Below the pieces are notes generated by a model, which saw only the letters and a program-made list of their open reading frames with translations, was not told the DNA's origin and ran no database searches. Both the position numbers and the translations under genes were made by a program. A DNA stretch of 64,000 nucleotides from NCBI GenBank assembly GCA_002914845.1, contig JXTC01000033.1, forward strand, positions 885,522-949,521, written 5' to 3'. Position 1 is the first letter of the stretch. Every line of letters starts with the position of its first letter. Positions 22,733 to 34,479 of this stretch are shown one piece after another. The DNA is from Trema orientale. Its lineage: Eukaryota; Streptophyta; Magnoliopsida; Rosales; Cannabaceae.

Positions 22733-23428
22733 TTCAATATTCCTAATAAAATTAAAATTTTTATCTAGTATTGTTACCATGCCATCCTTCCCTGTTTCAA
22801 CAATCTTCATCGTAGGAGAATAAAGGTCTTCCGAGGATGTGTCTACTATGGTGAGAATATTGAGTTGGTGTGGCCTGCTTTGTTGGACTGTGAGGTAACC
22901 AAAACTTATCGGTGTCACACTTCTTATTGGAACAAGATAAAAGGCTTCTGTGGTGAATTCATGGATAACTTCCTAATTTTTCTCTTCCAGGAGATAAATA
23001 AGGACCTTCTATGTCGTGCTTTGGTACATTTGGTGGGAGATGAATAAGTTTGTCCATAAGCATATCTGCAAGGGCCAGTTGACCATAATTGAAGATGCAT
23101 GAACTCTCTTGTTTGAATTCTATCAGGCTCGCTTCTTGTTCGAAACCAGAGTGCAGCCAATCATTAATAGTCGGGTTAAATGAGAACAACCTACACTAGG
23201 AGAGCTTAAACTAAATATGGATACCACTTGTTTTGAACAGTGTGACTTTATTGGTCAGTGGAGCTATCTGTGATCATACCAGAATAGTCCTTGCCATATT
23301 CTCCCAAAGGATGTTTGGGTCATTTGAACTATTGATGGCAGAACGTTGGCCATTCGAGAAGGTCTATTATTCGCTAGAGAGTCTCACCTCATCGTCAGTG
23401 TTACAGTGAGTGATTGTTGCTCCACCAT
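22733..23428 (+). pseudogene. LINE ORF2 zinc-binding (zf-RVT) and RNase H N-terminal parts
   Basis: After the solo LTR the LINE resumes with the zf-RVT type segment (RFNIPNKIKIF, later GVTLLIGTR or its shifted frame CHTSYWNKIKGFCGEFM and EINKDLLCRALVHL). From about 23199 the RNase H domain follows: LKLNMDTTCFEQC, then LAIREGLLFARESHLIVSVT and SDC. The copia element interrupts RNase H at 23428. Several stops are present. Confidence 0.75.
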
Positions 23429-25077
23429 TGTTGGAATGATGTCCTATAAACTAATTTATTATTTTGACATTATAAACATGATTTATCGGATTTTTTATTA
23501 TCTATTTGTTATTAATAAATTCCATGTTATGAATTTTTTATTTTCATTTATGTCTCATTGATATACATGTGATGTGTATGAATATCTTATGCAAACATCC
23601 AAATATTCTAAGAGATGTAATGAGTAATAAAGAATTATTCGTATGATGAGTTCATATATGGGAGACATTATATTCTTTATTTCATTATGTCAAAATTAAA
23701 TTGTTCGCATTCTGCATATTGAAGATGGAATACTTTACTATTCCATAGAATGTAGTGTTGTCTATTTTCATAATGAAGTCTCTAATTATCGAAGTCTTCG
23801 GATAGAAATACTAGTATGTTATAAGAAAGTTATAACAGCATCGAACAGGACCGAGTAAATTAGAATTTAAGATTAAGTGCCGTAACTTAAATTTCTAATT
23901 TCACTAATCTAGCACTATTGTAGAAAACCTTAATCTAGTGATTAACGAACTTATTTTTATGTGTTTTGTCTTTTTGAGTTACTGAAGGACTAGTTCCGAT
24001 TTATAGTTCGAACTCAGGTATCTTGGAGGATAAGGTATATGAAATGTGTAGAACGTTTTTCATAATGGACACCATACATATAATGTCATTTTGAGTTTTT
24101 TCAAGTACTTGGATAATATAAACTATGGCTCCGGTATTCACTATATGAATTTGACTGCGTTGGTATGAGCAGATACAAACACCGTAGTCAACTATTATCC
24201 ATTAGATGAAAAATGGCAACTCAAAGGTAAATATATACTAGAGGGGTAACCCGGTAATTTTACCATGCTAGTACGGCATTGCATTGGGGGTACGTCTACA
24301 AGTATAGTATATGCTGAATGGATCAAACTAATTATTTAATAATAAGTTTTATAGAAAATAAATGACATTTAGTCCAAATGTTCAATATTGGGCCTATAAT
24401 GGTGAGCCCTAATATTAGTGGACAAGGCTCAATTATAATTATGAGTTAATTTTGATTGTGGGCATATGGTCTATTGGAGCTTGTGCTTTATGGCTCCATC
24501 TGATCCCCTGTCTAGCTCAAATTAAAGTCCAATAATTATTTGATGATCAGTTGAGCCCAACAAGCCCAATAAACCCATTAGGGTTTACAAATCTCTCTAT
24601 TGTTAAGAGAAAAGTTCTCTAACTGCACAATATAACAACTACACGTGAAACACCCCCTTTAGAAGAGAGTTTCACACGCATAGCAGAGAAAAAGAGAGAG
24701 CAAAAATCAGCCAGCACTAGGGTTCACCATTGTTGGTGTTTTTTCAGCCATCCCGGAGAAATCAGTTCGAAAAGATTGTCTTCTTGTTTGTCTGCGGATC
24801 TCTTTGTTGGGAATCAAGAAGGTGACCACCAACCGGATCAATCAAACGGATTTTGAGAATAGACGGGAAGACGAGAAGGTTATGGAGAAAATCCAGATAT
24901 TGTTCTTATCTAGGTCAAGAGTTAATTTAGGTTAGATCACGATCAAAAAAGTTTTGTAAGTAGAAAAATTTTAAACGACCAATTCTACTGCGTTTCTGAA
25001 TCTTACAAAACTATGGTGTTCTTGAAAATAATTTTATGAAAATATTTTCTAGAATTTTATTCCAATAAACACCAGCA
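23429..25077 (+). repeat. Copia 5' LTR
   Basis: It starts TGTTGGAATGATGTCC and ends ACCAGCA, 1649 bp, and aligns throughout with the 3' LTR. It is followed at 25079 by TTGATACCAGAGC, close to the TGGTATCAGAGC primer site for initiator tRNA-Met. Confidence 0.92.
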
Positions 25078-25078
25078 A

Positions 25079-25092
25079 TTGATACCAGAGCA
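25079..25092 (+). promoter_or_regulatory. Primer-binding site (initiator tRNA-Met type)
   Basis: TGATACCAGAGCA differs at two bases from the standard TGGTATCAGAGC site. It sits one or two bases after the LTR end, as in most plant copia elements. Confidence 0.75.
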
Positions 25093-25411
25093 TGATTTTA
25101 TTATTGATCTAGCATATTTTACTCCGATCTATTCTCTTGTTGATTGATATTTTTGATTTCCAGGAAGGTTTGATTATGTTTGGTTTTCTTCATATTAAGA
25201 ATATACTCTAGTTTGTATGATGGTCAATAGATTCAATGAATTTGAATGATTATTTGATTAGATATTGCTATGAAGTGATGATCATGTTTGTTTTTCTGAT
25301 TTTTGTTTCCGGTATGTTTCTTGATTTCTTTGTATTCATATTTTATATTCTTGACAAAACTTTGCATAGAAATGTTTTGATCTTTAATTGTTTCTAAGTT
25401 TTTACATAAAA

Positions 25412-25573
25412 NNNNNNNNNNNNNNNNNNNNNNNNNNNNNNNNNNNNNNNNNNNNNNNNNNNNNNNNNNNNNNNNNNNNNNNNNNNNNNNNNNNNNNNNN
25501 NNNNNNNNNNNNNNNNNNNNNNNNNNNNNNNNNNNNNNNNNNNNNNNNNNNNNNNNNNNNNNNNNNNNNNNNN
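25412..25573. other. Assembly gap (162 N)
   Basis: The gap lies inside the copia leader and directly borders the GC-rich tandem block. Confidence 0.99.
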
Positions 25574-25599
25574 CTGCCTTGTGCATTTGACGTGCGAGA

Positions 25600-25705
25600 G
25601 TTATGCAAGCCTGTTGTCGCTTGGGAGTTATCCCGAGCGAGGCCTCGTAGCATTATGCGAGCCCATTGCTGCCCGGTAGTTGTCTCGAGCATGGCCGCAT
25701 AACGT
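25600..25705. repeat. GC-rich 52-bp tandem repeat in copia leader
   Basis: TTATGCAAGCCTGTTGTCGC (25601) and TTATGCGAGCCCATTGCTGC (25653) begin two 52-bp units. A partial third starts near 25697. Each unit has TTATCCCGAGC- or TTGTCTCGAGC-like cores. The adjoining gap may hide further copies. Confidence 0.7.
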
Positions 25706-27039
25706 TCCGAGGCTAACGTTTACGTATCGGCCTCCCGTTCCGTCCGTCGGCTTGTCCCGACACGTTTCGTATTTTCGATCATAATTTTAATTATTTTCAT
25801 TTTAAAAATAATTTAATTTATCCATAGTTTTATGAAAACTGATAAATTAAAATTTAAATTCAAATTTTAAATCCTTATTAGCTTTGAATTTTTGAAATTT
25901 GAATTGATAGGATATTTTAATTTGAATTATGGATGTAGTTGATATCTATATTATCTTAATTATTCTTTGAATAATTAAGAGATATTGTAAAATGAAATTT
26001 TTAAAATTAGATATTATGAGATAATATGTTTTTAGTTTAAAATTCAAATTTTGACTAGATATTTTGAAAAGCGGATTATGTGATAGTTAGTTATCAATTT
26101 TGATTTTTAAATTTGTTTTAATTCAAATTAGAGATATTGTAGGAGATTTAATCTATAAAATCTTCTATTTTTTAAATTTCGAATTTTGTGAAGATTTGAA
26201 ATTTAAATTTAAATCAGAATATCTTTTCAATTTTCAAATTTTGAATTTATGGTTGGTAGATATTTAATGAGATTAGATATTAATTTAAATTTTGAATTCA
26301 AATCTAAAAGAATAAGATAATGGGAAATTTTTAAGCAAGTTAAATTCAAATTAAGATTTCAAAAGTTAAAATTTAAATTTGAGATATTCAAAGAGATTTA
26401 ATTAGTTAAATCTTTTATTTAAACTGATTAGATTTTATGAAAATCTTTTCTAATTTAAAATTTTAAATATTATCTTCCATATTTAAATATTTAACATTAT
26501 CTTATCAATTAGAATTATTTAAATATTAAATAATTTTTAAATTTCCAGAAATTAATATATCATTTACAATTAATTACTTATCTCCTTACTACTTTGATAT
26601 TATTAGGACAATGTTGCATGCATGCCTAATAATTAAGTTTTATTACATGATCTTTAGTAACATATCATATAGAAAATTAGAGCTACTCTCATGCAAATAT
26701 GAACATGCTTACATAATTGATTTTATGTTACTAAGCTAGTTAGAGAACTAGATAAAAATCTATAAATCCCTAATTATAAAATATTAAGTGGGAGAAGTTA
26801 TATGATACCTATGGTCTCCATTGTTGGTTCGTTATGTATTAAGATGAGCCTCACCTTAGAATCTTGCTGAACTCCCGTAATAGGGTTTTCGTCCTAGTAA
26901 TACAGGAAATGAGCTTTTTAGCATAAGGTACTAGGTAGACTATGTAAAGCTGATCACCCATAGGAGACAGTCTTATATAGAAAGCTTAGTTACTGAAACA
27001 ATAGTTAAACACTCAACTCGAAACATTAAAAAAAGCAAT

Positions 27040-28696
27040 CTGATGAGATAGCTAAGTTCTATATGCTTGGCTCAATGAGCAATATATTGCAACAACAATA
27101 TCGTGGGATGGATACTGCTATTGACTTGATGCTGAGTATTGACGAAATGTTCGCCAGTCTCGGTCGTCAAGCTAGAAATGAGGCTATAAGTGCATTCATG
27201 AATCTTCGTTAAAAGAAGGGTACTCCAGTTCGGGAATATATGATGAAAGCCATTGCATATCTTAACGAACTAGAAATCCTTAGAGCTGAAATTGATTGTG
27301 ACACCCAAATTGACATGGTTTTGAGCACATTGTCAGACACATTTAATCAATTTAAGATTGATTATGAGATAAGCCAGAAAGACTATACTCTTACTGTCCT
27401 GATGGAAGATCTACAAATTACTGAGAATATTCTTAAGAAGAATAAGTCGGGGTTGGCTGAGGCTAATGTAGCTTAAGCTAGTTCTTCCAAACCTAAGTCG
27501 AAAGGCAAAGGTAAAGGAAAGAAAAAGACTCCTGCTTCTCTGGCTCCAAAGAAAAAAAAGACCAAGAAGAATGCTAAACCAAAGGAAAAATGTTTTCACT
27601 GTGGTGAAGATAAATATTGAAAGAGAAACTGCAAAACTTACTTAGCCCTTAAGAAAGAGAAGGACAACGGCAAGGACAAACAAGGTAATGACAATTTATT
27701 ATTCATTAAGGCTTGTCATGTGGTTGATTCTATCGATTCATGGATCGTAGATTCGAAAGCCACTGACCATGTTTGTAATACTTTGTAGGGGTTCAAGGAA
27801 ACTAGGAAGTTCGCTAGTGAAGAGTATACATTGCAATTGGAAGATGGATCAATAGTTGAAGCTCGTGCAATGGGAGATGTTATTTTGAATTTCAATGATT
27901 TTAGGTTTTTAGAAATAAAAAATTGTTATTATATTTCGGTGTTTAAACAGAATTTGATTTCTGTTTCCTGTTTGATGAGACAAGATTATTTTATTCATTT
28001 TGACACTAAAGTTTCTATTAGAAAGAATAAAAGTCTTATTTGCACTAGTACTCACAGGAATAATCTTTTCTTTATTCAACATAAAAGTATCTCATTGCAC
28101 AATCTTGAAAATGATTCTGAACATGTAGAACCTAAACATAAGAAAGTGAAAGTGAGTACTAATGATGAAAATTATTTTTGGCATTTGAGAATCGGTCATA
28201 TTAACCTAAATAGAATTCAAAGGTTAGTCAATGATGGACTACTAAGTTCGTTAGAAGTCAAATTATTACTAACTTGCGAATCTTGTCTGGAAGGTAAAAT
28301 GACTAAAAGACCATTTACTGGAAAAGACCTTAGAGTTCAAGAATATCTTGAGTTAGTACACACTGATGTCTGTGGGCCCATAAATATTTAAGTTCGAGGA
28401 GGTTTCGAATACTTCATTACGTTTACGGATGACTATGCTAGATTTGGTTATGTTTACCTAATGCAACGCAAATCGGATTCTTTTGAAAAGTTCAGAGAAT
28501 TCAAAGAGAAAACTGAAATGCCGTTAAGAAAGAACATAAAGACCTTTCGATCTGACCGAGGCGGTGAATACGTCTCTGGAGAATTCTCTGAATTTTTCAC
28601 AGACAATGGGATCCTATCACAACTCACAGCACCTGGTATGCCTCAACTAAATGGTGTTGCTGAAAGAAGAAATAGGACATTTTTGGATATGGTTAG
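27040..28696 (+). pseudogene. Copia gag, protease and integrase parts
   Basis: Gag begins within AKFYMLGSMSNILQQQYRG (about 27050), runs through DTQIDMVLSTLSDTFNQFK and is followed by a Lys-rich linker. The zinc knuckle reads CFHCGEDKY, then a stop, then KRNC: the knuckle His is replaced and a stop follows. Protease has WIVDSKATDHVCN, so the DSG/DTG catalytic triplet is changed to DSK. Integrase shows the zinc-binding half (FWHLRIGHIN, CESCLEG), VHTDVCGPINI, FRSDRGGEYVSGEF and LNGVAERRNRTFLDMVRG. In-frame stops lie at 27210, 27474, 27619, 27787 and 28389. Sequence identity with the family ends at about 28696. Confidence 0.88.
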
Positions 28697-29990
28697 AGGG
28701 GTAAAGGTTGAATCATATTATTTTAGGTTAAGCTAATATGTGTATGGTTAAAAAAGAAAAGACTTTACAAAGCTCAAAATGGGTGTACTAGGGATAAAAT
28801 ATATCATGGTTAGCTTGAAAGGCTCAAACAGTCCAAAGATTGCCTAAATCTTTTTCTTGGTGAAATGTTATCTAGGATTTCGTCTCAATAGATTATCAAG
28901 CAAATTCTAGCACTTGTGAGATTATCAAAATATCATGTTTACATAAACATTCTCTAGATTCACACACAAATCAAAGATCAAAGGATTGTGCTCAAAATAG
29001 ACTTTCTCAATTAAAATGGAACTAACACTAATTATCCATAAGACTAAGCCAATATCCACATTTTTCAACAAGTTATGCACCAATGCACTCAAGGTTCTTA
29101 TCATTGGAACTAGGTAGTCACCAAAGAAAGTATAAAATATCTCTATAGATTTAAACACATAATCACACAACTAGGAAAATAAACACATAATAACAAACAA
29201 ATAAACACAAGCACAATCCAACAAAGTTTACTCTTTCCCCCAAACTTAGCATGCAAAATATTGAAAAATTAAAGCACAAAAGAATTAGTTTAGGGATACT
29301 CCTCTTGTTGGCACGAAGCCATGAAGTTCGATCTTCTTGAAGTGGCACCAACTCCTTAGATCGCTCAACACACCAAAATAAAAAGAAATACATGGATTGC
29401 CTTCCAAGAAGCGCTTGAATTAAAGGCTTCGGCTTGCCATTTTACTTATGGCACATTCACAAGTTGAGACCAAATGAGGTCTACCCTTTATATCATCAAT
29501 TGACTATCCCAATACATGGATGTGGTCTTTTGGGCTCCTAGCTTTAGAATGCAACACTTCATATCCATAATTTTGAGAGAAAAAATGGTAAGAATGTGTT
29601 ACCAATGGTCCACTTGTTAGAAATTATTGATTTAGTAATTATTGGCAAGAAAATTCCTCTCCAAGGTCTTCAATTCGAAGCTTTCTCACCAAGGGTGGCC
29701 TTGGGATTGGAATTTCTTCAAACGATGCCATGTTGATATTCATATATTGCTCCACATCACTTTGCGTGGTGGCATTTCTCCCATCTCCTTCTTGAAGCTC
29801 AAAAATCGACTCATCATCATATAAACCACTACAAGTTGTAGTAGTACAAAATTTCTCCTATAGAGTCGAGTCGGTGCTGTTAAGGACGGTGCCTTTGGGA
29901 TGGTTGATAATTGTAGTAAGATGACCTACTTGATATTCAAGATTTCGGATTAAAGCATCTTGCTCTTGGAGAAAAGCATCCAAATCTATA
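28697..29990 (-). mobile_element. Foreign retroelement fragment replacing the end of copia integrase
   Basis: Copia coding sequence stops after DMVRG and resumes at about 29992 with RRSGRVVRQPERY. The stretch between is unrelated. On the minus strand it contains TTGGAAGGCAATCCATG (about 29407-29391), a phrase typical of the region downstream of pol in plant gypsy elements of the Athila/Tat type. No ORF is kept. The normal copia segment (the rest of integrase, several hundred bases) is missing, so this is a replacement, not a clean insertion. The class call rests on that phrase and general composition. Confidence 0.5.
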
Positions 29991-29991
29991 G

Positions 29992-31614
29992 AAGATAAGA
30001 TTGAGAAAGCACTTAGGAAAGATGAATCACTTGAAACTCGACAATCATCGGATCCTCGTCGTAGTGGGAGAGTTGTAAGACAACCTGAAAGATACTTGGG
30101 AATGGGAGAGTCTTGTAACCAAGAATCTGATCCTTACACCTATAAGAGGCAATGGATGATGTTGATAAAGATCTCTGGCAAAAGGTAATGAAATCTAAAA
30201 TAGAGTCCATGTACTCTAATAAAGTCTAGGAACTTATAGATCCACCTGAAGGGATAAAATCATTGGGTGTAAATGGATCTATAAGAGAAAGAGGGGAGTA
30301 GATGGGAAAGTGGTGACTTTCAAAGAAAGGTTAATTGCAAAGGATTATACACAGAAGGAAGGTATCGACTATGAAGGAACCTTCTCTCCTGTTGCTATGA
30401 TCAAGTCTATTTACATACTCTTATCCATCGCTGCATCTCTTGATTATGAGATATGGCAAATGGACGTCAAGACTACATTCCCTAATGGCAATCTTAATGA
30501 ACGTATCTATATAATACAACCAGAGGGATTCGTTGAAAAGGGCTAAGAAAAAAAAGTTTATGAACTTAAGAGATCTATTTATGGACTCAAGCAAGCGTCT
30601 AGATCTTGGAACATAAGATTTGATGAAGCAATTAAGTCTTATGGTTTTGAACGAAATGTAGATATACCTTGTGTCTATAAAAGAATTCAGGACAATAAAG
30701 TGATTTTTCTAGTACTGTATGTTAATGATATTCTAATCATTGGGAATGATATTGGATCATTATCATCAATAAAAGTCTAGTTAGCACAACAATTTGATAT
30801 GAAAGACTTAAGTGAAACTTGCTATGTTCTGGGAATACAAATTCTACGAGACTGAAAGAATAAACGCATTGCTTTACCACAAGCTTCGTACATAGACAAA
30901 ATACTGGTAAGATTTGCAATGCATAATTCCAAGAAAGATTTAACACTTTTTCGTGAAGGAATTACTCTGTCTAATAAGAATTCTCCTAAGACAGATGAAG
31001 AGAAAGGGGTTGTAAATCGTTACCAATCCAATCCAGGACCTGAACATTCGGGTGTAGTCAAGCATATTCTAAAGTATCTTCGGAGAACTAGAAATTATAT
31101 TCTTGTATATTCTGGAGAAGATCTAACACCTGTTGGATATACAGATTCGGATTTTCAATTTGATAAAGACTCTAGAAAATCAACCTCTGGTTCAGTCTTT
31201 ACCCTTAGTGATGGAGCCATTATACGGAGGAGTATCAAGTAATCTTGTGTTGTGGATTGAACCATGGAGGCCGAATATGTGGCAGCTTCTGAAGCAGCTA
31301 AAGAGGTGGTCTAGCTTCATAATTTTCTTATGGATCTCGAGGTAGTACCTGAAGCACAGTAACCTATAACACTCTACTGTGATAATACTGGAGCAGTTGC
31401 AAACTCCAAAGAACCCAAAAGCCACAAGAGGGGAAAACACATAGAAAGGAAATATCATGTACTCAGAGAAATTATTCTAAGAGGAGACATGATATTGAGT
31501 AAGATAGCGTCTGCAGAGAACCTTGCTGATCCTTTTACCAAATCTTTAGCTACCAAAATATTTGAGGATCACTTAGAAGGAATGGGACTGCGTGACATGT
31601 CACATCTGCTTTAA
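29992..31614 (+). pseudogene. Copia reverse transcriptase and RNase H parts
   Basis: Sequence resumes with DPRRSGRVVRQPERYLG. RT blocks follow: WKWIYKRKRG-like, VTFKERLIAKDYTQKEGIDY, TFSPVAMIKSI, WQMDVKTTFPNGNL and YGLKQASRSWNIRFDEA. The catalytic box reads LYVNDILIIGND, so YVDD has become YVND. RNase H shows GYTDSDFQFDKDSRKSTSG, MEAEYVAASEAAKEVV, ITLYCDNTGAVANS and KIASAENLADPFTKSL, ending HLL with TAA at 31612-31614. A deletion after KTDEEKG removes the segment around the usual RPDI motif. Stops lie at 30544, 30778, 30855 and 31240. Function is lost. Confidence 0.88.
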
Positions 31615-31630
31615 AGGCCAAGTGGGAGAT

Positions 31631-33269
31631 TGTTGGAATAATGTCCTATAAAGCAGATTATTATTTTGACATTATAAACAATATTTATCGAATTTTTTAT
31701 TTTCTATTTGTTATTAATAAATTCTATGTTATGAATTTTTTATTTCATTTATACCCCATCGATATACATGTGATGTGTATGATTATTTTATACAAACATC
31801 TAAAAATTCTAAGATATGTAATGAGTAATAAAGAATTATTCGTATGATGAGTTCATATATAGGAGATATTATATTCTTTATTTCATTATGTCTAAATTAA
31901 ATTGTTCGCATTCTACATATTGAAGATGGAATACTTTACTATGCCATAAAATGTAGTGTTGTCTATTTTCATAATAAAGTCTCCAATTATCGAAGTCTTC
32001 AGATAGAAACACTAGTGTGTTATAAGAAAGTTATAACAGCATCGAACAGGACCGAGTGAATTAGAATTTAAGGTTAAGTACCGTAACTTAAATTTCTAAT
32101 TTCATTAATCTAGCACTATTGTAGAAAACCTTAATCCTAGTGATTAACGAATTTACTTTTGTGTGTTTTGTCTTTTTGAGTTACTAAAGGATTAGTTCCG
32201 ATTTATGGTTTGAACTCCGGTATCTTGGAGGATAAGGTATATGAAATGTGTAGAACATTTTTCATGATGAACACCATGCATAGGATGTCACTTTAAGTTT
32301 TTTCAAGTACTTGAATAATATAAACCAGGGCCCCGGTATTCACTATGTGAATTTGACTATGTTGGTATAAGCAGATACAAACACCGTAGTCAACTATTAT
32401 CCATTAGGTAAAAATGGCAACTCAAAGATAAATATGTACTAGAAGGGTAGTATGGTAATTTCACTATGCTAGTACGGTATTGCATTGGGGGTACGTCTAT
32501 AGGTATAGTATATGCTAAAGGGATCGAGCTAATTATTTAATAATAAGCTTCACAGAAAATAAATAACATTTAGTCCAAGAGTTCAATATTGGGCCTATAG
32601 TAGTGTGCCCCAAAATTAATGGACTAGGTCTAATCATAATTATGAGTTAATTTTGATTATGGGCATATGGTCTATTGGAGCTTAGACTTTATGGATCTAT
32701 CTAGTCCCCTGTCTAGCTCAAATTAAAGCCCAATAGTTATTTGATGATCAGTTGAGCCCAATAAACCCATTAAAGTTTACTAATATCTTCATAGTTAAGA
32801 GAAAAATTCTCTAACTGCACAATATAACAACTACACATGAAACACCCCCCTTAGAAGAGAGTGTCACATGCATAGCAGAGAAAAAGAGAGAGCAGAACTC
32901 GGCCAGCACTAGGGTTCACCATCCTTAGTGTTTTTTCGGCCATCCGGGATAAATTGGTTCGAGAAGATTGTCTTCTTATTCGTCTGGGGATCTCTTTGTT
33001 GGGAATCAAGAAGGTGACCACCCACCAGATCAATCAAACGGTTTTTGAGAATAGACGGGAAGATGAGAAGATTGTGGAGTAAATCTGGGTATTGTTCTTG
33101 TCTAGGTCAAGAGTTAATTTATGTTAGATCACGATCAGAAAAGTTTTGTAAATAGAAAAATTTTAAACGACCAATTCTACTGCGTTTCTGAATTTTACAA
33201 AACTATGGTATTCTTAAAAATAATTTTATGAAAATATTTTCCGGAATTTTATTCCAGTAAATACCAGCA
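31631..33269 (+). repeat. Copia 3' LTR with purine tract
   Basis: The LTR starts TGTTGGAATAATGTCC directly after the purine tract AAGTGGGAGAT (31620-31630) and ends ATACCAGCA at 33269. It is 1639 bp, and ACCAT follows. Confidence 0.92.
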
Positions 33270-33533
33270 ACCATCTCTATGGTGAATTTGTCAAGAGGTC
33301 TTTCTTCTTCTAATCTCATTACTAATGATATTTGTCATTATTGAGAGAAGTGGGTGGTGGCACCTATCGTTTCTTTCCTCGTGGCGGGAACGAAGCGGCC
33401 CTATATACTTGCTAAAAGTGTTATTTCCAATGTATCTGATTACTGTTGGTTTTCTGAAGTTCCCACTTGTATTGCCACTATAGTGGCTTTTGAGTCTTTA
33501 TTTTAATGAAATTTCTATTTTTCTTTCAAAAAA
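33270..33533 (+). pseudogene. LINE ORF2 RNase H C-terminal part and 3' end
   Basis: After the copia element the LINE resumes with NHLYGEFVKRSFF and continues through SVISNVSDYCWFSEVPTCIA and IVAFESLF to a stop near 33505. A 3' untranslated stretch and a short A run follow. This is the usual end of plant LINE RNase H domains. Confidence 0.75.
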
Positions 33534-33632
33534 AATGGTGACTTTAAAAAATTAGTCAATTAAAGGCCCCTTTTTTATTTTTTTATTTTTATCCCTTGCT
33601 ATTTTGGATTCGGAGTCCCGATCATGTGTAGT

Positions 33633-34273
33633 TAGAGGTGTCAAATGTGTCGCGCCTGGTACAAGTCATGCATGGCCATGGGTTGTACCTGACTCGACAC
33701 TCTACAGTACAGGACCGTGATATGCCCAGTCCATTTACAGAAATTGTAGGCCTAGCACTGGCCCTAGCCCTTCAGGACCAGGGTTGTGCTCGGGCTTAGC
33801 CTTACAATGCTGACACTATTGGGTCTTAAAATGACTATCATTTTTTTAGGAGAAAATTTGTTTTTTTAAAAAATATATATATTTTTTGTTAGACAATATA
33901 CTAGAAAAAATTCAATTTCATAAATGATATATTTATAGAATAAGTGATATTTATTTTTTTGTTAATATCTTTAATGTAAATATATAAAGTAACCAAAAAA
34001 ATATTTATATTTCTTAACAAAGTTATAAAAGACCTAGTCCTAATCCTTCATGGGCTAGAGCTGGCCCAAGTCCTTGACGTGTTAGGTCTGGCCCTGTCCC
34101 TTAATGTGATTGGGTCATGCCTAAGCCTACGACCTAAAAGTCAGGCCCAGCCCAGGCTCTTCAGGGGCTAGGGCCAGTCTAGGCCTGCGAAAAATCCATG
34201 CCGTGACTGGCGATACACTATCCAAGGCCATCTTGGGCCGTCCGTGGACGGCCTGGCCCAATTGACACCTTTA
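33633..34273. mobile_element. 641-bp non-autonomous hAT element
   Basis: The ends TAGAGGTGTCAAATG (33633) and inverted TAAAGGTGTCAATTG (to 34273) form TIRs. They are flanked by TGTGTAGT (33625-33632) and TGTATAGT (34274-34281), an 8-bp target duplication with one change. GC-rich GGCCC-type subterminal repeats surround an AT-rich centre, as in the 3.7-kb hAT at 14405-18139. The terminal sequence TAGAG-TGTCAAA is shared, so the larger family could have mobilised it. Confidence 0.9.
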
Positions 34274-34479
34274 TGTATAGTCGTATGTTATTGGCTAATA
34301 ATTTATTTTTAATAAAATATGGTACGATAATTGAAATCCTAGCATTATGTATAAATTTTTTTTTTTAATTATAAGTCTTTACTTAATTTAGAAAAGTTGG
34401 AAATCAAATTTAAATGGGCTTCTTACAAAAGAAAAAAAAAGGCCCAAAATCTAAAAATTTGAAAATCCTAGACAGGCTT

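Larger units (their letters stand above)
25078..27030 (+). other. Copia untranslated leader
   Basis: The stretch between the primer site and gag has no ORF of note. It holds the N-run, a GC-rich tandem block (25574-25770) and about 1.2 kb of very AT-rich, AAATTTAAATTC-like low-complexity sequence. Confidence 0.6.
23429..33269 (+). mobile_element. Ty1/copia LTR retrotransposon, two LTRs, inactive
   Basis: Two direct LTRs (23429-25077 and 31631-33269) flank a gag-protease-integrase-RT-RNase H order, the copia arrangement. ACCAT stands before the 5' LTR (23424-23428) and after the 3' LTR (33270-33274), a perfect 5-bp target duplication inside LINE RNase H. The primer site and purine tract are in place. 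All domains are broken, and about 1.3 kb of foreign DNA replaces the end of integrase. The LTRs differ at roughly one base in ten over the first 80 bp, so the insertion is old. Confidence 0.93.
18189..33533 (+). mobile_element. 5'-truncated L1-type LINE, split by two later LTR elements
   Basis: LINE ORF2 sequence begins at once near 18189, downstream of the endonuclease region, and ends with a short A run at about 33526-33533. GTGACTTTA occurs just before the start (18172-18180) and just after the A run (33538-33546), a possible short target duplication. Removing the solo LTR (20486-22732) and the copia element (23429-33269) joins the RT, zf-RVT and RNase H parts into one LINE reading order. 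About 3.3 kb of LINE remains. Confidence 0.85.

Noticed and set aside
22718..23189. Minus-strand ORFs at 22.7-23.2 kb
   Set aside because: They are shadows of plus-strand LINE zf-RVT/RNase H sequence.
28925..29393. Minus-strand ORFs of 76-81 codons
   Set aside because: They lie in the gypsy-like fragment and have no retroelement domain or other recognisable motif.
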